Positions 50,506 through 64,000 of a stretch of 64,000 nt of DNA are shown one piece after another. The position numbers and the translations under genes are program-made. This stretch comes from Synechococcus sp. 8F6 (GTDB lineage Bacteria > Cyanobacteriota > Cyanobacteriia > PCC-6307 > Cyanobiaceae): the NCBI RefSeq assembly GCF_002252665.1, contig NZ_NQKZ01000001.1:186001-250000 (forward strand), read 5' to 3'. Within the stretch, counting starts at the first letter, position 1, and every line of letters starts with the position of its first letter. The notes beneath the pieces were generated by a model. The model was not told the origin of the DNA, did not search any database, and was given only the letters and a program-made list of their open reading frames with translations.

Positions 50506-50533
50506 AAGCCCGGCCCCTCGCCGGGCTTTTTTG
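50506..50533 (+). terminator. Intrinsic terminator of psaC
   Basis: AAGCCCGGC and GCCGGGCTT form a nine-pair stem around CCCTC and are followed by TTTTTT. It lies 33 bp after the psaC stop, before glmS. Confidence 0.92.
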
Positions 50534-50570
50534 TTGCGCCCCCTCTTGCGCCCCTCGCTGGCCCAGCCCT

Positions 50571-52509
<1,939 letters not shown>

Positions 52510-52523
<14 letters not shown>

Positions 52524-53964
52524 CGGCGACGGTGTCGCTGCGGCCATAGCGGTCTTCAAAGCGCACGATGTCGTCTTCGCCCAGGTAGGGGCCGCTCTGC
52601 ACCTCGATCAGTTCCACCGGGATCTTGCCGGGGTTGGAGAGGCGGTGGCGGCAGCCCAGGGGGATGTAGGTGCTCTGGTTTTCGCCCACCAGCTCCTGGC
52701 GGCCGTCCTTCTCCACGACCGCCGTTCCCTTCACCACGATCCAGTGCTCGGCGCGGTGGTGGTGCATCTGCAGCGACAGGCTCGCCCCCGGATTAACCAC
52801 GATCGTTTTCACCTGCCAGCGCTCACCTTCGGTGATCCCGTCGTACGACCCCCATGGCCGGTAGATCTTGCGGTGGGCCTTGCTTTCCGGCGCGCCCTCC
52901 CGCTCCAGCAGCCCCACGATGCTTTTGATGTCCTGGGCCCGGTCGCGGTGGGCCACCAGCACCACATCATCCGTTTCCACCACCACCAGGTCTTCCACCC
53001 CGAGGCCCACCACCAGCCGGTGCTCGCTGCGCAGGTAGCAATTGCGGGCGTCTTCGTGGATCACCCGGCCCCGCAGCACGTTGCCTTGCGCGTCGCGCTC
53101 CGCGGCCGTTTCCCACAGGGCGCTCCAGCTGCCCACATCGCTCCAGCCCGCCTCCAGCGGCAGCACAGCGCCGCGGTCGGTGCGCTCCATCACGGCCACG
53201 TCGAGGGCCACGTTCGGGCAGCCGGCAAAGGCTTCCCGCTCCAGCCGCAGGAAATCGAGATCGGCGCTGTCCTGCTCCAGCGCGGCGCGGCAGGCATTCA
53301 CCACCTCAGGGGCCAGCCGCTCCAGCTCCGCCAGGATGGCGCTGGCCTTGAACAGGAACATGCCGCTGTTCCAGGTGAAGCGGCCCGTGGCCAGAAACGC
53401 CTCGGCGGTGGCCCGATCCGGCTTCTCCACAAAGCGGGCGATCGGCACCGGCGCGCTGGCATCCGTCAACGCGTGGGCAGCTTCGATGTAGCCGTAGCCC
53501 GTCTCCGGGGCGGTGGGCACGATCCCAAAGGTCACCAGTTGTCCCGCCTCGGCGGCTGCCGCACCGGCGACAACCGCCGCGCGGAAGGCGGCCGCATCCC
53601 GGATCACATGGTCGGCCGCCAGCACCAGCAGCAGCGGATCGTCGCCCTGGGCCGTGGCCTGTAGGGCCGCCACCGCCACGGCCGGAGCGGTGTTGCGGCC
53701 GATCGGCTCCAGCAGGATGCCGGCGGGCTCGACGCCGATCTGGCGCATCTGCTCGGCCACGATGAAGCGGTGGTCCTCGTTGCAGATCAGCAGTGGTGGC
53801 GCCAGCCCTGGCAGGCCCTTCAGGCGCTGCTGGGTTTGCTGCAGCAGGGTGTCTTCGCCGTTGCCAGCCAGGGGCCAGTACTGCTTGGGATAGCTGGCCC
53901 GCGAGAGCGGCCACAGCCGCGTGCCGGTGCCGCCGCACAGGATCACCGGTACAAGACTTGTCAT
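52510..53964 (-). CDS. manC: Mannose-1-phosphate guanylyltransferase / mannose-6-phosphate isomerase
   Basis: Makes GDP-mannose for surface polysaccharides and GDP-sugars. The 484-residue bifunctional protein has the N-terminal nucleotidyltransferase (VILCGGTGTRLWPLSRASYP, EPIGRNTAPAVAVAAL, VLAADHVIRD, FVEKPDRATAEAFL, WNSGMFLFKA, GWSDVGSW) and a C-terminal cupin with isomerase metal motifs (ALQMHHHRAEHW type: LSLQMHHHRAEHWIVVKGTA). It lies downstream of rimM with repeat copy 7 in the gap. Confidence 0.94.
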
Positions 53965-54041
53965 CGCGCGGGGGTGGAAGCCAGGCCTACGGCTATTTCA
54001 GCAGCCCAGGCGGCGCTTCGCCTGCAGAGGTGTTGCGCAAG

Positions 54042-54082
54042 GCCTCCTGAATTCTGTACAGCCTGTACAGAATTCAGGAGGA
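54042..54082. repeat. Palindromic CTGTACAG repeat, copy 7 (19 of 20 pairs)
   Basis: Left arm 54042-54061, centre C, right arm 54063-54082. The outer stem CCTCCTGAA/TTCAGGAGG again differs from the other copies but pairs with itself. It lies between codirectional rimM and manC on the minus strand. Confidence 0.9.
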
Positions 54083-54097
54083 AGCCGGGAAGAGGGT

Positions 54098-54706
54098 TCA
54101 GGCCGGCTCTCCTCGGCTTTTCTCCTGCGCCATCCCCAGCTCCAGCAGCCCCGGTGGCGGGGTAATGCCAACCCAGCCTTCGCTCAGGTGCACTTCGGGC
54201 ACAATCGCCTTCACGAAGGGGATCAGCAAACGCCGCGGACCACTCGGGCTGGCCTGCTCCACCTCCAGCAGGTCATTGCCGGCGTGGATCAGGTCGCAGA
54301 CCCGTCCGATCACCTGCCCCGTTTCCAGCAGCCGCACTTCGGTGCCCACCAGATCGAGCAGGTGGAATTCTCCTCGGGCCAGCTTGGGCCGGTCGTTGGC
54401 GCGCACCAACAGCTGCTCGCCCACCAGGGCTTCGGCCGCCTCGCGGCTTTCGACATCGGCCAGCCGCACCACAAACAGCCCCTTGCCCGGCAGCTGGCGC
54501 CCGCCCCGCAGCTCCACCAGCCGCGGATCCTCGTCGCGCCGCTGCAGCCAGCGTTGTCCGGCCCGGGTGAAGCGTTCGGGGAAATCGCTGAGGGGCAGGA
54601 TCCGCAGTTCCCCCATTAGTCCCTGGGCGGCCACGATCTTGCCCACCACCATGAGCTCGTCTTGGGGGGAGTCGCCGGGACGATCGGTGTCGCTCAGATC
54701 AGCCAT
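54098..54706 (-). CDS. rimM: 16S rRNA processing protein RimM
   Basis: Assists 30S subunit maturation near the head. The 202-residue protein has an N-terminal RimM beta-barrel ([33 protein letters not shown]) and a C-terminal PRC-barrel ([56 protein letters not shown]). ATG 54706 ([13 protein letters not shown]) was taken as start; ATG 54754 would add an unrelated leader. It is divergent from ndhS. Confidence 0.92.
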   Translation of the reverse strand: MADLSDTDRPGDSPQDELMVVGKIVAAQGLMGELRILPLSDFPERFTRAGQRWLQRRDEDPRLVELRGGRQLPGKGLFVVRLADVESREAAEALVGEQLLVRANDRPKLARGEFHLLDLVGTEVRLLETGQVIGRVCDLIHAGNDLLEVEQASPSGPRRLLIPFVKAIVPEVHLSEGWVGITPPPGLLELGMAQEKSRGEPA

Positions 54707-54768
54707 GCCCGTCTGATTCCCTCGCCGGTCCTTCTCCCCCGATAATGACCCCACGCCTCGCCTGAACC

Positions 54769-54951
54769 ATGGCCGACCTGTTGCCGATCCTGCCGGGCTC
54801 CACCGTGGTGGTGCGCGACGGCCGCTCGATTTACAACGGCTACCGGGGCTTCGTGCAGCGCATCAGCGGCCAGCAGGCTGCCGTGCTGTTTGAGGGGGGC
54901 AACTGGGACAAGCTGGTCACCATGCCGCTCAAGATTCTCGAGCAGGCTTGA
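54769..54951 (+). CDS. ndhS: NAD(P)H-quinone oxidoreductase subunit NdhS
   Basis: A 60-residue SH3-like subunit of the photosynthetic NDH-1 complex; NdhS forms the ferredoxin-binding site. The family pattern [40 protein letters not shown] is clear. It is divergent from rimM, and its 3' end overlaps the opposite rnc by 23 bp. Confidence 0.92.
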   Translation: MADLLPILPGSTVVVRDGRSIYNGYRGFVQRISGQQAAVLFEGGNWDKLVTMPLKILEQA

Positions 54952-55663
54952 GCACCGCCAGGGCGGCGCGAGCCGCTTCCTGTTCGGCGCTACGCCGCGA
55001 GCGGCCCCAGCCTTCGTGATCCCCGTTCACCGCGACTCCAGGGCCGCAAACCGTCACCGTGCAGCGAAAGCGGCATGGGTCGGCGTGGATCTGGCTGCAC
55101 TCCTCGCAGCTGTAGTGGGGCAGGCCCAGCCCAGCGGCCTGGGTCCATTCCTGCAGGGCTGACTTCCAGTTGTGGCGGTCTGGATCGGCCAGCAGTTCGG
55201 CGCTGCTGCGCTGCCAGTGGGGGGTGAGCCAGCGGTGCACTGGCTCCAGGCCGCCCTGGCCGGCACCCCAGGCCTCATAGAGGCCGCCCAGCAGGGCTTC
55301 GCAGCATTCCGCCCGCACGGTGGCCTGTCCGGCCCGGTCGCCGCTGGCCATCGGACCCAGGTGCAGCATGGCTTCGATGCCGCAGCGCTCGCCCAGTTCG
55401 GCCAGCCAGCGGTCGCTCACCAGCTGGGCCCGTAGGGCTGAGCAGCGCCCCACACTCAAGCTCGGATAGTGCTGCTGTAGGAATTCGGAGGCCGCTAGCC
55501 GCAGCACGGCGTCGCCCAGAAACTCCAGCCGCTCGTGGTTGACGGCCCGGCCCGCGGACGTGTGGGTGAGGGCCTCCTCAATGGGAGCAAGATTGCGGTT
55601 GCCGGGTTCCAGGTCTAAGGACCGCAGGAAGGCAACCAACTGCTGGTGGCGTTCGGGTCCCAT
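54929..55663 (-). CDS. rnc: Ribonuclease III
   Basis: Cleaves double-stranded RNA in rRNA maturation and antisense regulation. The 244-residue protein has the signature ERLEFLGDAVLRLAASEFL (metal-binding Glu/Asp), VRAECCEALLGGLYEAWG and a C-terminal double-stranded RNA-binding domain ([37 protein letters not shown]). A Cys-rich stretch (YSCEECSQIHADPCRFRC) within the dsRBD is unusual. The gene lies next to rnpB, both RNA-processing factors. Confidence 0.93.
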   Translation of the reverse strand: MGPERHQQLVAFLRSLDLEPGNRNLAPIEEALTHTSAGRAVNHERLEFLGDAVLRLAASEFLQQHYPSLSVGRCSALRAQLVSDRWLAELGERCGIEAMLHLGPMASGDRAGQATVRAECCEALLGGLYEAWGAGQGGLEPVHRWLTPHWQRSSAELLADPDRHNWKSALQEWTQAAGLGLPHYSCEECSQIHADPCRFRCTVTVCGPGVAVNGDHEGWGRSRRSAEQEAARAALAVLKPARES

Positions 55664-55696
55664 GGCTGGAGGGGATCGCGGGCTGGAGCAAAGGGT

Positions 55697-56113
55697 GAAA
55701 GCAGGACGTAAGCCGGGTTCTGTTCTCCCGCCGCAAGCCCGGAGGCCAGGGGCGGGGGGTGATCATCTGTCTGGGACCGCCGTTACCGGCGGCCTCGAGC
55801 GGCGCACTTGAAGCGGGACGGGTGTCATGGCCAACCGTTGTCCCTTGGCCTTGCTCCCAGCCGGGGTTTACCGAGCCAGCACCTCTCGATGCTGCTGGTG
55901 CGCTCTTACCGCACCCTTGCACCCTTGCCTGATCAGGGGGCGAGCCCCCTGCCATCGGCGGTGTGTTTCTGTGGCACTGTCCTCACGGTCACCCGCACTG
56001 GGCGTTACCCAGCAAGCCTGGCCATTGGGGAGCCCGGACTTTCCTCAACCAGGCGCTGGGGCTCCTCCGCAGAAGGACCCCAGCCCTGATCGCGATCACC
56101 TCGCCTGCTTTCA
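55697..56113 (-). ncRNA. rnpB: RNase P RNA
   Basis: Catalytic RNA processing tRNA 5' ends. On the minus strand the universally conserved GAGGAAAGTCCGGGCTCC and the 3' part AGAACCCGGCTTACGTCC are present. The terminal helix P1 can be read directly: GAAAGCAGG at the 5' end (56113) and CCTGCTTTC at the 3' end (55697), giving about 417 bases. It is next to rnc and 40 bp from tRNA-Arg on the other strand. Ends are estimated to within a few bases. Confidence 0.93.
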
Positions 56114-56156
56114 CATCCCATAATGCCCCTGCGGACGTCTTGCGGGATGGTCGCGG

Positions 56157-56230
<74 letters not shown>

Positions 56231-56340
56231 CTTCTGGTCCCAGCCGCTGCGCTTTCTGCGTTGCTGGTAGTGAGCGCTACGGGTGGTGGTCTACCCATTT
56301 CGGCCACCGGGGCTAGCGTGGTTCCAGTCGTCTGACCGCG

Positions 56341-56673
56341 ATGACCCAGCTTCACGATCTGCGTCTGCGGCTGCTGGTGCAGCAGGAGAGCGAGCGCATC
56401 GCTGACAGCCAGCCCGATGAGCTCGACCTTTCGGTGGTGCAGGCCCGCTGCCTCTGCTGGCTGGCCCTGCTGGCGGAAGCCCATGAAGAGCAGGCCACCG
56501 ACGCCGAGCGTCGCGGCGACACCGAGCAGGCCATGGGCTGGTTTGCCGATTCCATGCGCCTGCGCGATGTGATCCATGTGGTCACCTCGATCGAGATCCC
56601 CCTGCCGGCCGCCAGCGGCGAGATCGACGAATTGGGCGACGACCAACGCGACCCAGGCCCCCTGGCGGCGTGA
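56341..56673 (+). CDS. Hypothetical helical protein (110 aa)
   Basis: A 110-residue protein with acidic character: MTQLHDLRLRLLVQQESERI, ADSQPDELDLSVVQARCLCW, LALLAEAHEEQATDAERRGD, TEQAMGWFADSMRLRDVIHV. Mostly alpha-helical with a Cys-x-Cys pair (CLCW). I recognise no family. It follows tRNA-Arg at 110 bp and precedes another small gene by 36 bp. Codon use looks like the neighbours' and the stop is followed at once by a new start region, so I take it as real. Confidence 0.55.
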   Translation: MTQLHDLRLRLLVQQESERIADSQPDELDLSVVQARCLCWLALLAEAHEEQATDAERRGDTEQAMGWFADSMRLRDVIHVVTSIEIPLPAASGEIDELGDDQRDPGPLAA

Positions 56674-56709
56674 GTGTCATGATGGAATTTGACAACCCAA
56701 GGGAGTGCG

Positions 56710-57174
56710 GTGCCCGAAGAGCCCTGCCAATGCCCTGATTGCCAGCGTTTCTATCGGGAACACGACCGATTGATCCGTGAAAACCCCACCCTGCGCCAGC
56801 AGCAGGAGCTGAATTGGGCTGCGCTGCAGTCGTTTCGCACCCTGGCTGGACGGGTGATGGAGGAACTGCAGAAGCAACAGGAGGCGGCCGAGTCCGCCGC
56901 CCAGTCCGCTCCTGCCGCCCAGGCAGCCGGAGCTGGGGCCGATCAGGCCGGAGATCAGGCTGGCGAGCCCGATGCGTTCCAGCAGGCCATGGCCGATCTG
57001 GAGAACATCAACGCCCACCTGTTCTCGATTGAGGCGCTGATGGAGCGCATCTTCGATGTGCGCGTGCCCGAGGAGGTGGAGCAGAAGTTCCGAGAGGTGG
57101 CCGGCGAGCTGGCCCCCGACCCCCTCAATGCCGACCGCCTGCGGCTCAATCGCCTGCTGCACCAAACCCCGGAC

Positions 57175-57186
<12 letters not shown>
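56710..57186 (+). CDS. Hypothetical protein with CxxC and coiled coil (158 aa)
   Basis: The N-terminus MPEEPCQCPDCQRFYREHDR carries a Cys-x-Cys-x-x-Cys set, possibly a metal site, followed by a Gln/Glu-rich coiled coil (LRQQQELNWAALQSFRTLAG, VMEELQKQQEAAESAA), an Ala/Gly-rich linker and a helical end (FQQAMADLENINAHLFSIEA, LMERIFDVRVPEEVEQKF). GTG at 56710 has the good RBS AAGGGAG. I know no family. The 3' end overlaps glgP's by 12 bp. Confidence 0.6.
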
Positions 57187-59714
<2,528 letters not shown>

Positions 59715-59718
<4 letters not shown>

Positions 59719-62153
59719 ACGAGCAATCCTCCGTCATGGGCCGGGGCACGGCCTGCAGACCACCGCCAGTTCGTCACGTCGTCGGCATCCATGCCGTGCA
59801 GGTGGGCGTAGGCACGGTTGGCCAGGATCGCCTCCTTCATCCGCTCCTTGACGTGGGCGGCTCGCGATCCCAATCGTGGCACCCGGTCGATCACATCGAT
59901 CACCAGGTTGAAGCGGTCGATCTGGTTGTTCATCGCCAGTTCAAGCGGGGTGTTGATATTCCCCTTCTCCTTGTAGCCGCGCACGTGGAAGTTGGGGTGG
60001 TTGGTGCGGTGGTAGGTGAGCCGGTGAATCAGCCACGGGTAACCGTGGAAATTGAAGATCACCGGCCGATCGGTGGTGAACAGGCTGTCGAAGTCGCGGT
60101 CGCTCAGCCCGTGGGGGTGTTCGTTGGGGGTGGTGAGGGAAAACAGCTTCACCACGTTGAGCACGCGGATCTTGAGCGAGGGGATTTCGCGGCGCAGGAT
60201 CTCCACGGCCGCCAGCGTTTCCTTGGTGGGGACGTCCCCGGCGCAGGCCATCACCAGATCGGGCTCATCCGGTTCGGTGCCGCAGTCGTCGTTGCTGGCC
60301 CAGCTCCACAGGCCGATGCCCTTGGCCACATGGGCGCGCGCCTGGGCGAGGTTGAGGTACTGGAGGTGGCTCTGCTTGTCGGAAACGATGATGTTGCACA
60401 CGTTGGTTTCCAGCAGCGCTTCTTCGGCCACCGCCAGCAGGCAGTTGGCATCGGCGGGTAGGTAGACGCGCACCACCTCTCCGCTCTTGTTGCCAGCCAG
60501 GTCGATGAAGCCCGGGTCCTGGTGGGTGAAGCCGTTGTGGTCCTGGCGCCACACGGTGGAGCTGATCAGGCAGTTCCAGGCGGAGATCGGGGCCCGCCAG
60601 GGGGCGTGATGGATGCAGCTCTCCAGCCACTTGGCGTGCTGGTTGAACATCGAGGCGATCACATGGGCGAAGGCCTCGTAGGTGTGGAAGAAGCCGTGCC
60701 TACCGGTGAGGACGTAACCCTCCATCATTCCCACCAGGGTGTGCTCGGAGAGCATCTCCACCACCCGACCGCTGCGGGATAGCTCGCTGCCGCCCGCGCC
60801 ATTGACGCCGGCGTCTTCAGGCAGCAGCTCCTCCATCCACACCTTCTTGCTGCGCTCGTAGATCGCCTGCAGGCGATTGGAGGCGGTTTCATCCGGCCCG
60901 AACACCCGCACCGAATCAGGGTTGAGCTCAATGGCATCGCGCAGCAGCTCGCCCAGTGGGGCGGTGTTCTCATGCTCCACCTGACCTGGAGCATTGAGGG
61001 CAACGGCGTAGCGCTCGATCGCCGGCAGGCGCAGCTTGCGGCGCAGCAGGCCGCCATTGGCATGGGGGTTGGAGCCCATGCGGCGGCGGCCCGTGGGGGA
61101 GAGGGCCTGCAGGTGGGGCCGCAGGCTGCCGTTGTCGTCAAAGAGCTCCCAGGGGCGGTAGCTCTTGAGCCAGGCCTCCAGCATGTGCAGCTGCTCAGGA
61201 TCGCCTTTGGGGTTGGGCAGGGGCACCTGGTGGGCGCGCCAGAAGTTTTCGAGCTTCTTGTCCCCCAGGGCCGCTGGGCCGGTCCAGCCCTTGGGCGAGC
61301 GCAGCACGATCATCGGCCAGACGGGGCGGCTGACGCGGGTGGGATCACCGCTGCGGCGTGCCTCCGCCTGGATGGCGGCGATGCGGTCCGCGGCGCCGTC
61401 CATCGCGGCGGCCATGGCAGCGTGCATGGCCATCGGCTCGCTGCCTTCCACAAACAACGGCTCCCAGCCGTAGCCCCGCATCAGGCTGGCGAGCTCCTCT
61501 TTGGGGATGCGCGCCAGCAGGGTGGGGTTGGCGATTTTGTAGCCATTGAGATGCAGCACCGGCAGCACCGCCCCGTCGCTCATCGGGTTGAGAAACTTGT
61601 TGATGTGCCAGCTGGTGGCCAGCGGACCGGTTTCCGCCTCGCCATCGCCGACGCAGGCCAGGGCAATCAGTGAGGGGTTGTCGAACACGGCCCCACAGGC
61701 GTGGGAGAGCACATAGCCGAGCTCGCCGCCCTCATGGATCGAGCCGGGTGTTTCCGGGGTGCAATGGCTGCCGATTTGGCCAGGGAAGGAGAACTGCTTG
61801 AGGAACCGCCCCATCCCGGCGGCATCCTGGGATTTGTTGGGATAAATCTCGCTGTAGGAGCCGTCCAGGTAGGTCGGTGCCAGCACGCCCGGGGCCCCGT
61901 GGCCTGGGCCAGACAGGTAGATCATGTCGAGATCGCGCTCGCGGATCAGCCGGTTGGCATGGGCCCAGATGAACGCCTGACCCGGGGAGGATCCCCAGTG
62001 ACCTAGCAGGCGGTTCTTGATGTGCTCGGGCCGCAGCGGTTCGGCCAGCAGCGGGTTGTCCTGCAGGTAGATCATCCCCACCGCCAGGAAGTTGGCGGCT
62101 CGCCACCAGGCATCCAGGTGTTGCAGCTGCTCCGAGGTCAGGTCTTCAGCCAT
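59715..62153 (-). CDS. xfp: Xylulose-5-phosphate/fructose-6-phosphate phosphoketolase
   Basis: Splits xylulose-5-phosphate or fructose-6-phosphate to acetyl-phosphate plus an aldose phosphate, using TPP. The 812-residue protein has [80 protein letters not shown] (TPP binding) and [11 protein letters not shown], typical of Xfp. ATG 62153 ([11 protein letters not shown]) is chosen over ATG 62240, whose leader reads like non-coding. It precedes glgP and is divergent from the antiporter. Confidence 0.95.
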
Positions 62154-62301
62154 GGCGTTTGCATGAATCCTGGATTCAGACCGTAGCGATGGCTGCCACA
62201 GCCGAACCGCCCGCCCGGATAGAGATCTGCTCACGAACACGTTGAGCCTGGCCGCTTTAAGGTCGGCGCCTCAACGGCCCTGCCAAGCGCTCTCAGCCTC
62301 C

Positions 62302-63657
62302 ATGGTGTTGCCAGCCCTGTTGCTTGAAATCGGTAGTCATCAGGCGGAGGTGGCCGAAACCCTGATTTCGGTTGGGGAATTCCTGGTGATCTTTGTGGCG
62401 GCTCGCTTCCTGGCCGAGCTGATGGTGCGGGTTCAGCTGCCCACGATCCTGGGTGAGCTGGTGGCGGGTGTCCTGATCGGGGTGTCCGGTCTGCACCTGA
62501 TCGTGCCGCCCGACACCCAGGTTCAGCTCAGCAGCTGGGGGCTGGGGTTGCTCAGCTCCCTAGCCGATATTTCGCCAGAAACGGTGCAGGCGATCTACGC
62601 CGAAACCTTCCCCAACCTGGAGGCGGTTTCCCAGATCGGCCTGTTTGCCCTGCTGTTTCTCACAGGCCTGGAGAGCGAGCTCGACGAGCTGGTGGCGGTG
62701 GGTGCCCAGGCCACCACCGTGGCGGTGACCGGCGTGGTGCTTCCCTTTGCCCTCGGCACCGGCGGCCTCTATTACCTCTTCCATGTGCCGCTGATTCCGT
62801 CGATCTTTGCCGGGGCGGCGATGACCGCCACCAGCATCGGCATCACAGCGAGTGTGTTCGGCGAGCTGAAGTTTCTGCGCACCCGCGAAGGCCAGACCGT
62901 GATCGGTGCCGCCGTGCTCGACGACATCCTCGGCATCGTGATCCTGGCGGTGGTGGTGAGCCTGGCGGGGGGGGAGGGCTTCAGCCTGGGGCCGATTCTC
63001 AAGTTGGTGGCGGCGGCTGGGGTGTTTGTGGCGGCGGCCCTGTTCCTGAGCCGCACCGCCGCGCCTGCTTTCGACTGGGTGCTCGACCAGCTCAAGGCCC
63101 CCGGCGAGGTGGTCGTGGCGGCCTTTGTGGCGTTGTCGTTGTGCTGCTTTGTGGCCCAGGCCATTGGCCTGGAGGCGGCCCTGGGGGCCTTCGCGGCGGG
63201 ATTGATCCTGAGTGGCTCGAAGCACACCCATGCCATCCAGGACACGGTCAAACCGCTGGTGGCGCTGTTTGCCACGATCTTCTTCGTGCTGATCGGTACG
63301 GGGATGGACCTGTCGGTGCTCAATCCGCTGGACCCTGCCAACCGGGAGGGCCTGGTGGTGGCGGCGTTCCTGCTCACCGTTGCCATCGTCGGCAAGGTGG
63401 CCGCCGGTTGGAGCTACGTCAGCAAGGAGAAGACCAACCGGTTGGTGGTGGGTCTGGGGATGATGCCCCGCGGTGAGGTGGGCCTGATTTTCCTGGGGCT
63501 CGGCACCCAGGCCGGTTTGCTGACCAAACCCCTGGAGGCCGCCATCCTGCTGATGGTGATCGGCACCACCTTCCTGGCGCCGATCCTGCTCAGAGTGGTG
63601 CTGGGTGGCAGTGCTGGAGGACCCGATCTTGACCCGCTTGCCGAAATCCCCACCTGA
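62302..63657 (+). CDS. CPA2-type cation:proton antiporter
   Basis: A 451-residue membrane protein with about 11-13 helices: FLVIFVAARFLAELMVRVQL, PTILGELVAGVLIGVSGL, FALLFLTGLESELDELVAVG, AGAAMTATSIGITASVFGEL, AAVLDDILGIVILAVVV (the Asp-Asp typical of electrogenic NapA-like CPA2 members), CCFVAQAIGLEAALGAFAAG, ATIFFVLIGTGMDLSVLNPL, MMPRGEVGLIFLGLG. It probably exchanges Na+ or K+ with H+. ATG 62302 is preferred; TTG 62242 would add 20 residues. No TrkA-N domain. Confidence 0.88.
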   Translation: MVLPALLLEIGSHQAEVAETLISVGEFLVIFVAARFLAELMVRVQLPTILGELVAGVLIGVSGLHLIVPPDTQVQLSSWGLGLLSSLADISPETVQAIYAETFPNLEAVSQIGLFALLFLTGLESELDELVAVGAQATTVAVTGVVLPFALGTGGLYYLFHVPLIPSIFAGAAMTATSIGITASVFGELKFLRTREGQTVIGAAVLDDILGIVILAVVVSLAGGEGFSLGPILKLVAAAGVFVAAALFLSRTAAPAFDWVLDQLKAPGEVVVAAFVALSLCCFVAQAIGLEAALGAFAAGLILSGSKHTHAIQDTVKPLVALFATIFFVLIGTGMDLSVLNPLDPANREGLVVAAFLLTVAIVGKVAAGWSYVSKEKTNRLVVGLGMMPRGEVGLIFLGLGTQAGLLTKPLEAAILLMVIGTTFLAPILLRVVLGGSAGGPDLDPLAEIPT

Positions 63658-64000
63658 GTCACCCTTGAGGCCCCCGGCCAACCCGCTGCGGCGCTGGGGC
63701 CTGAGCTGGGGCGGTTGGCTTGACAACCGCCATGGCGAATGGTGGCTGCTGGCCCAGTTGGGTCTGATCGCGGCCCACCTGCTGCCCCCCTGGCCGGCTC
63801 CGGGAGCCTGGGGCTATGCCTGGCCCCTGCCCCTGGCCCTTGTCGGCGCACTGCTGTTTGTGGTGGGGTTGGTGTTGGCGGCCCAGGCGTTCTGGGGGCT
63901 CGGAGCCAGCCTCACCCCCCTGCCCGATCCGATCCCGGGCGCCCCTCTGGTGAGCAGCGGCGCCTATGGCCGCTGCCGTCATCCCCTGTATCAAGCCGTG
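63629..64000 (+). CDS. ICMT/PEMT-like membrane methyltransferase (3' end beyond window)
   Basis: In the frame starting TTG 63629 (or GTG 63611), overlapping the antiporter end, the protein reads LRPPANPLRRWGLSWGGWLD, two hydrophobic helices (PLPLALVGALLFVVGLVLA and neighbours), then SGAYGRCRHPLYQAV at the window edge. The RCRHPLY motif is that of isoprenylcysteine carboxyl methyltransferase-like proteins, which methylate small molecules or lipids. The true start is unsure and the C-terminal SAM pocket is cut off. Confidence 0.65.
   Translation, partial: MTRLPKSPPESPLRPPANPLRRWGLSWGGWLDNRHGEWWLLAQLGLIAAHLLPPWPAPGAWGYAWPLPLALVGALLFVVGLVLAAQAFWGLGASLTPLPDPIPGAPLVSSGAYGRCRHPLYQAV

Overview
The window comes from a high-GC picocyanobacterium of the marine/freshwater Synechococcus-Cyanobium (alpha-cyanobacterial) type. 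The evidence is the set of oxygenic-photosynthesis genes (psbZ, psaC, ndhS), the cyanobacterial regulator PlmA, and the neighbourhoods psbZ-ribH, mreBCD-lysS and thiC/tkt/fabF/acpP/psaC/glmS, which I recall as typical of this group. The HIP1 octamer GCGATCGC also appears at least nine times. Nothing looks like a phage, plasmid or large genomic island; the window is mostly dense core chromosome with short intergenic gaps.

Layout. 1-4.5 kb: mutS (3' end cut by the window edge), psbZ-ribH, a GNAT acetyltransferase and a VapBC toxin-antitoxin pair. 4.6-8.1 kb: the complete dTDP-rhamnose operon rfbA-rfbC-rfbD-rfbB, with overlapping genes. 8.1-15.4 kb: secA, cysE, tRNA-Gly(GCC), plmA, a dienelactone hydrolase, infC, miaA. 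15.5-24.6 kb: gyrB, a small SH3-like exported protein, a glutathione peroxidase, mgtE, a group 2 sigma factor, an MNT-HEPN pair that overlaps mutY, a PfkB sugar kinase, tsaE. 24.7-33.4 kb: ahcY, ssb, mreBCD, a lone sugar-binding lipoprotein, an OmpR-type response regulator, lysS. 33.4-39.7 kb: ergothioneine genes egtB-egtD with two small partner proteins, cysteine synthase, and a membrane-anchored atypical protein kinase. 39.8-46.4 kb: smpB, ruvB, a TPR protein, an M20 amidohydrolase, a small membrane protein, a HEAT-repeat protein, a TPP riboswitch with thiC, a degenerate aspartic protease-like protein. 46.5-54 kb: tkt, fabF, acpP, psaC, glmS, manC. 54-64 kb: rimM, ndhS, rnc, rnpB, tRNA-Arg(CCU), two small hypothetical genes, the xfp-glgP carbon-catabolic operon, a CPA2 antiporter and the start of an ICMT-like membrane methyltransferase.

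The most unusual signal is a family of seven intergenic palindromes of about 41 bp, built on two tandem CTGTACAG octamers separated by one base. The outer stems differ between copies but stay self-complementary, four copies lie between convergent genes, and three copies have a decayed right arm only. Other points for follow-up are an iterated 15-nt start-codon region before the M20 amidohydrolase, a kinase lacking its ATP-anchoring lysine, a protease-like protein with DSR instead of DTG, a HEPN protein without the RNase motif next to mutY, a very long hairpin after ahcY, and a startless open frame near 33.4-33.65 kb.
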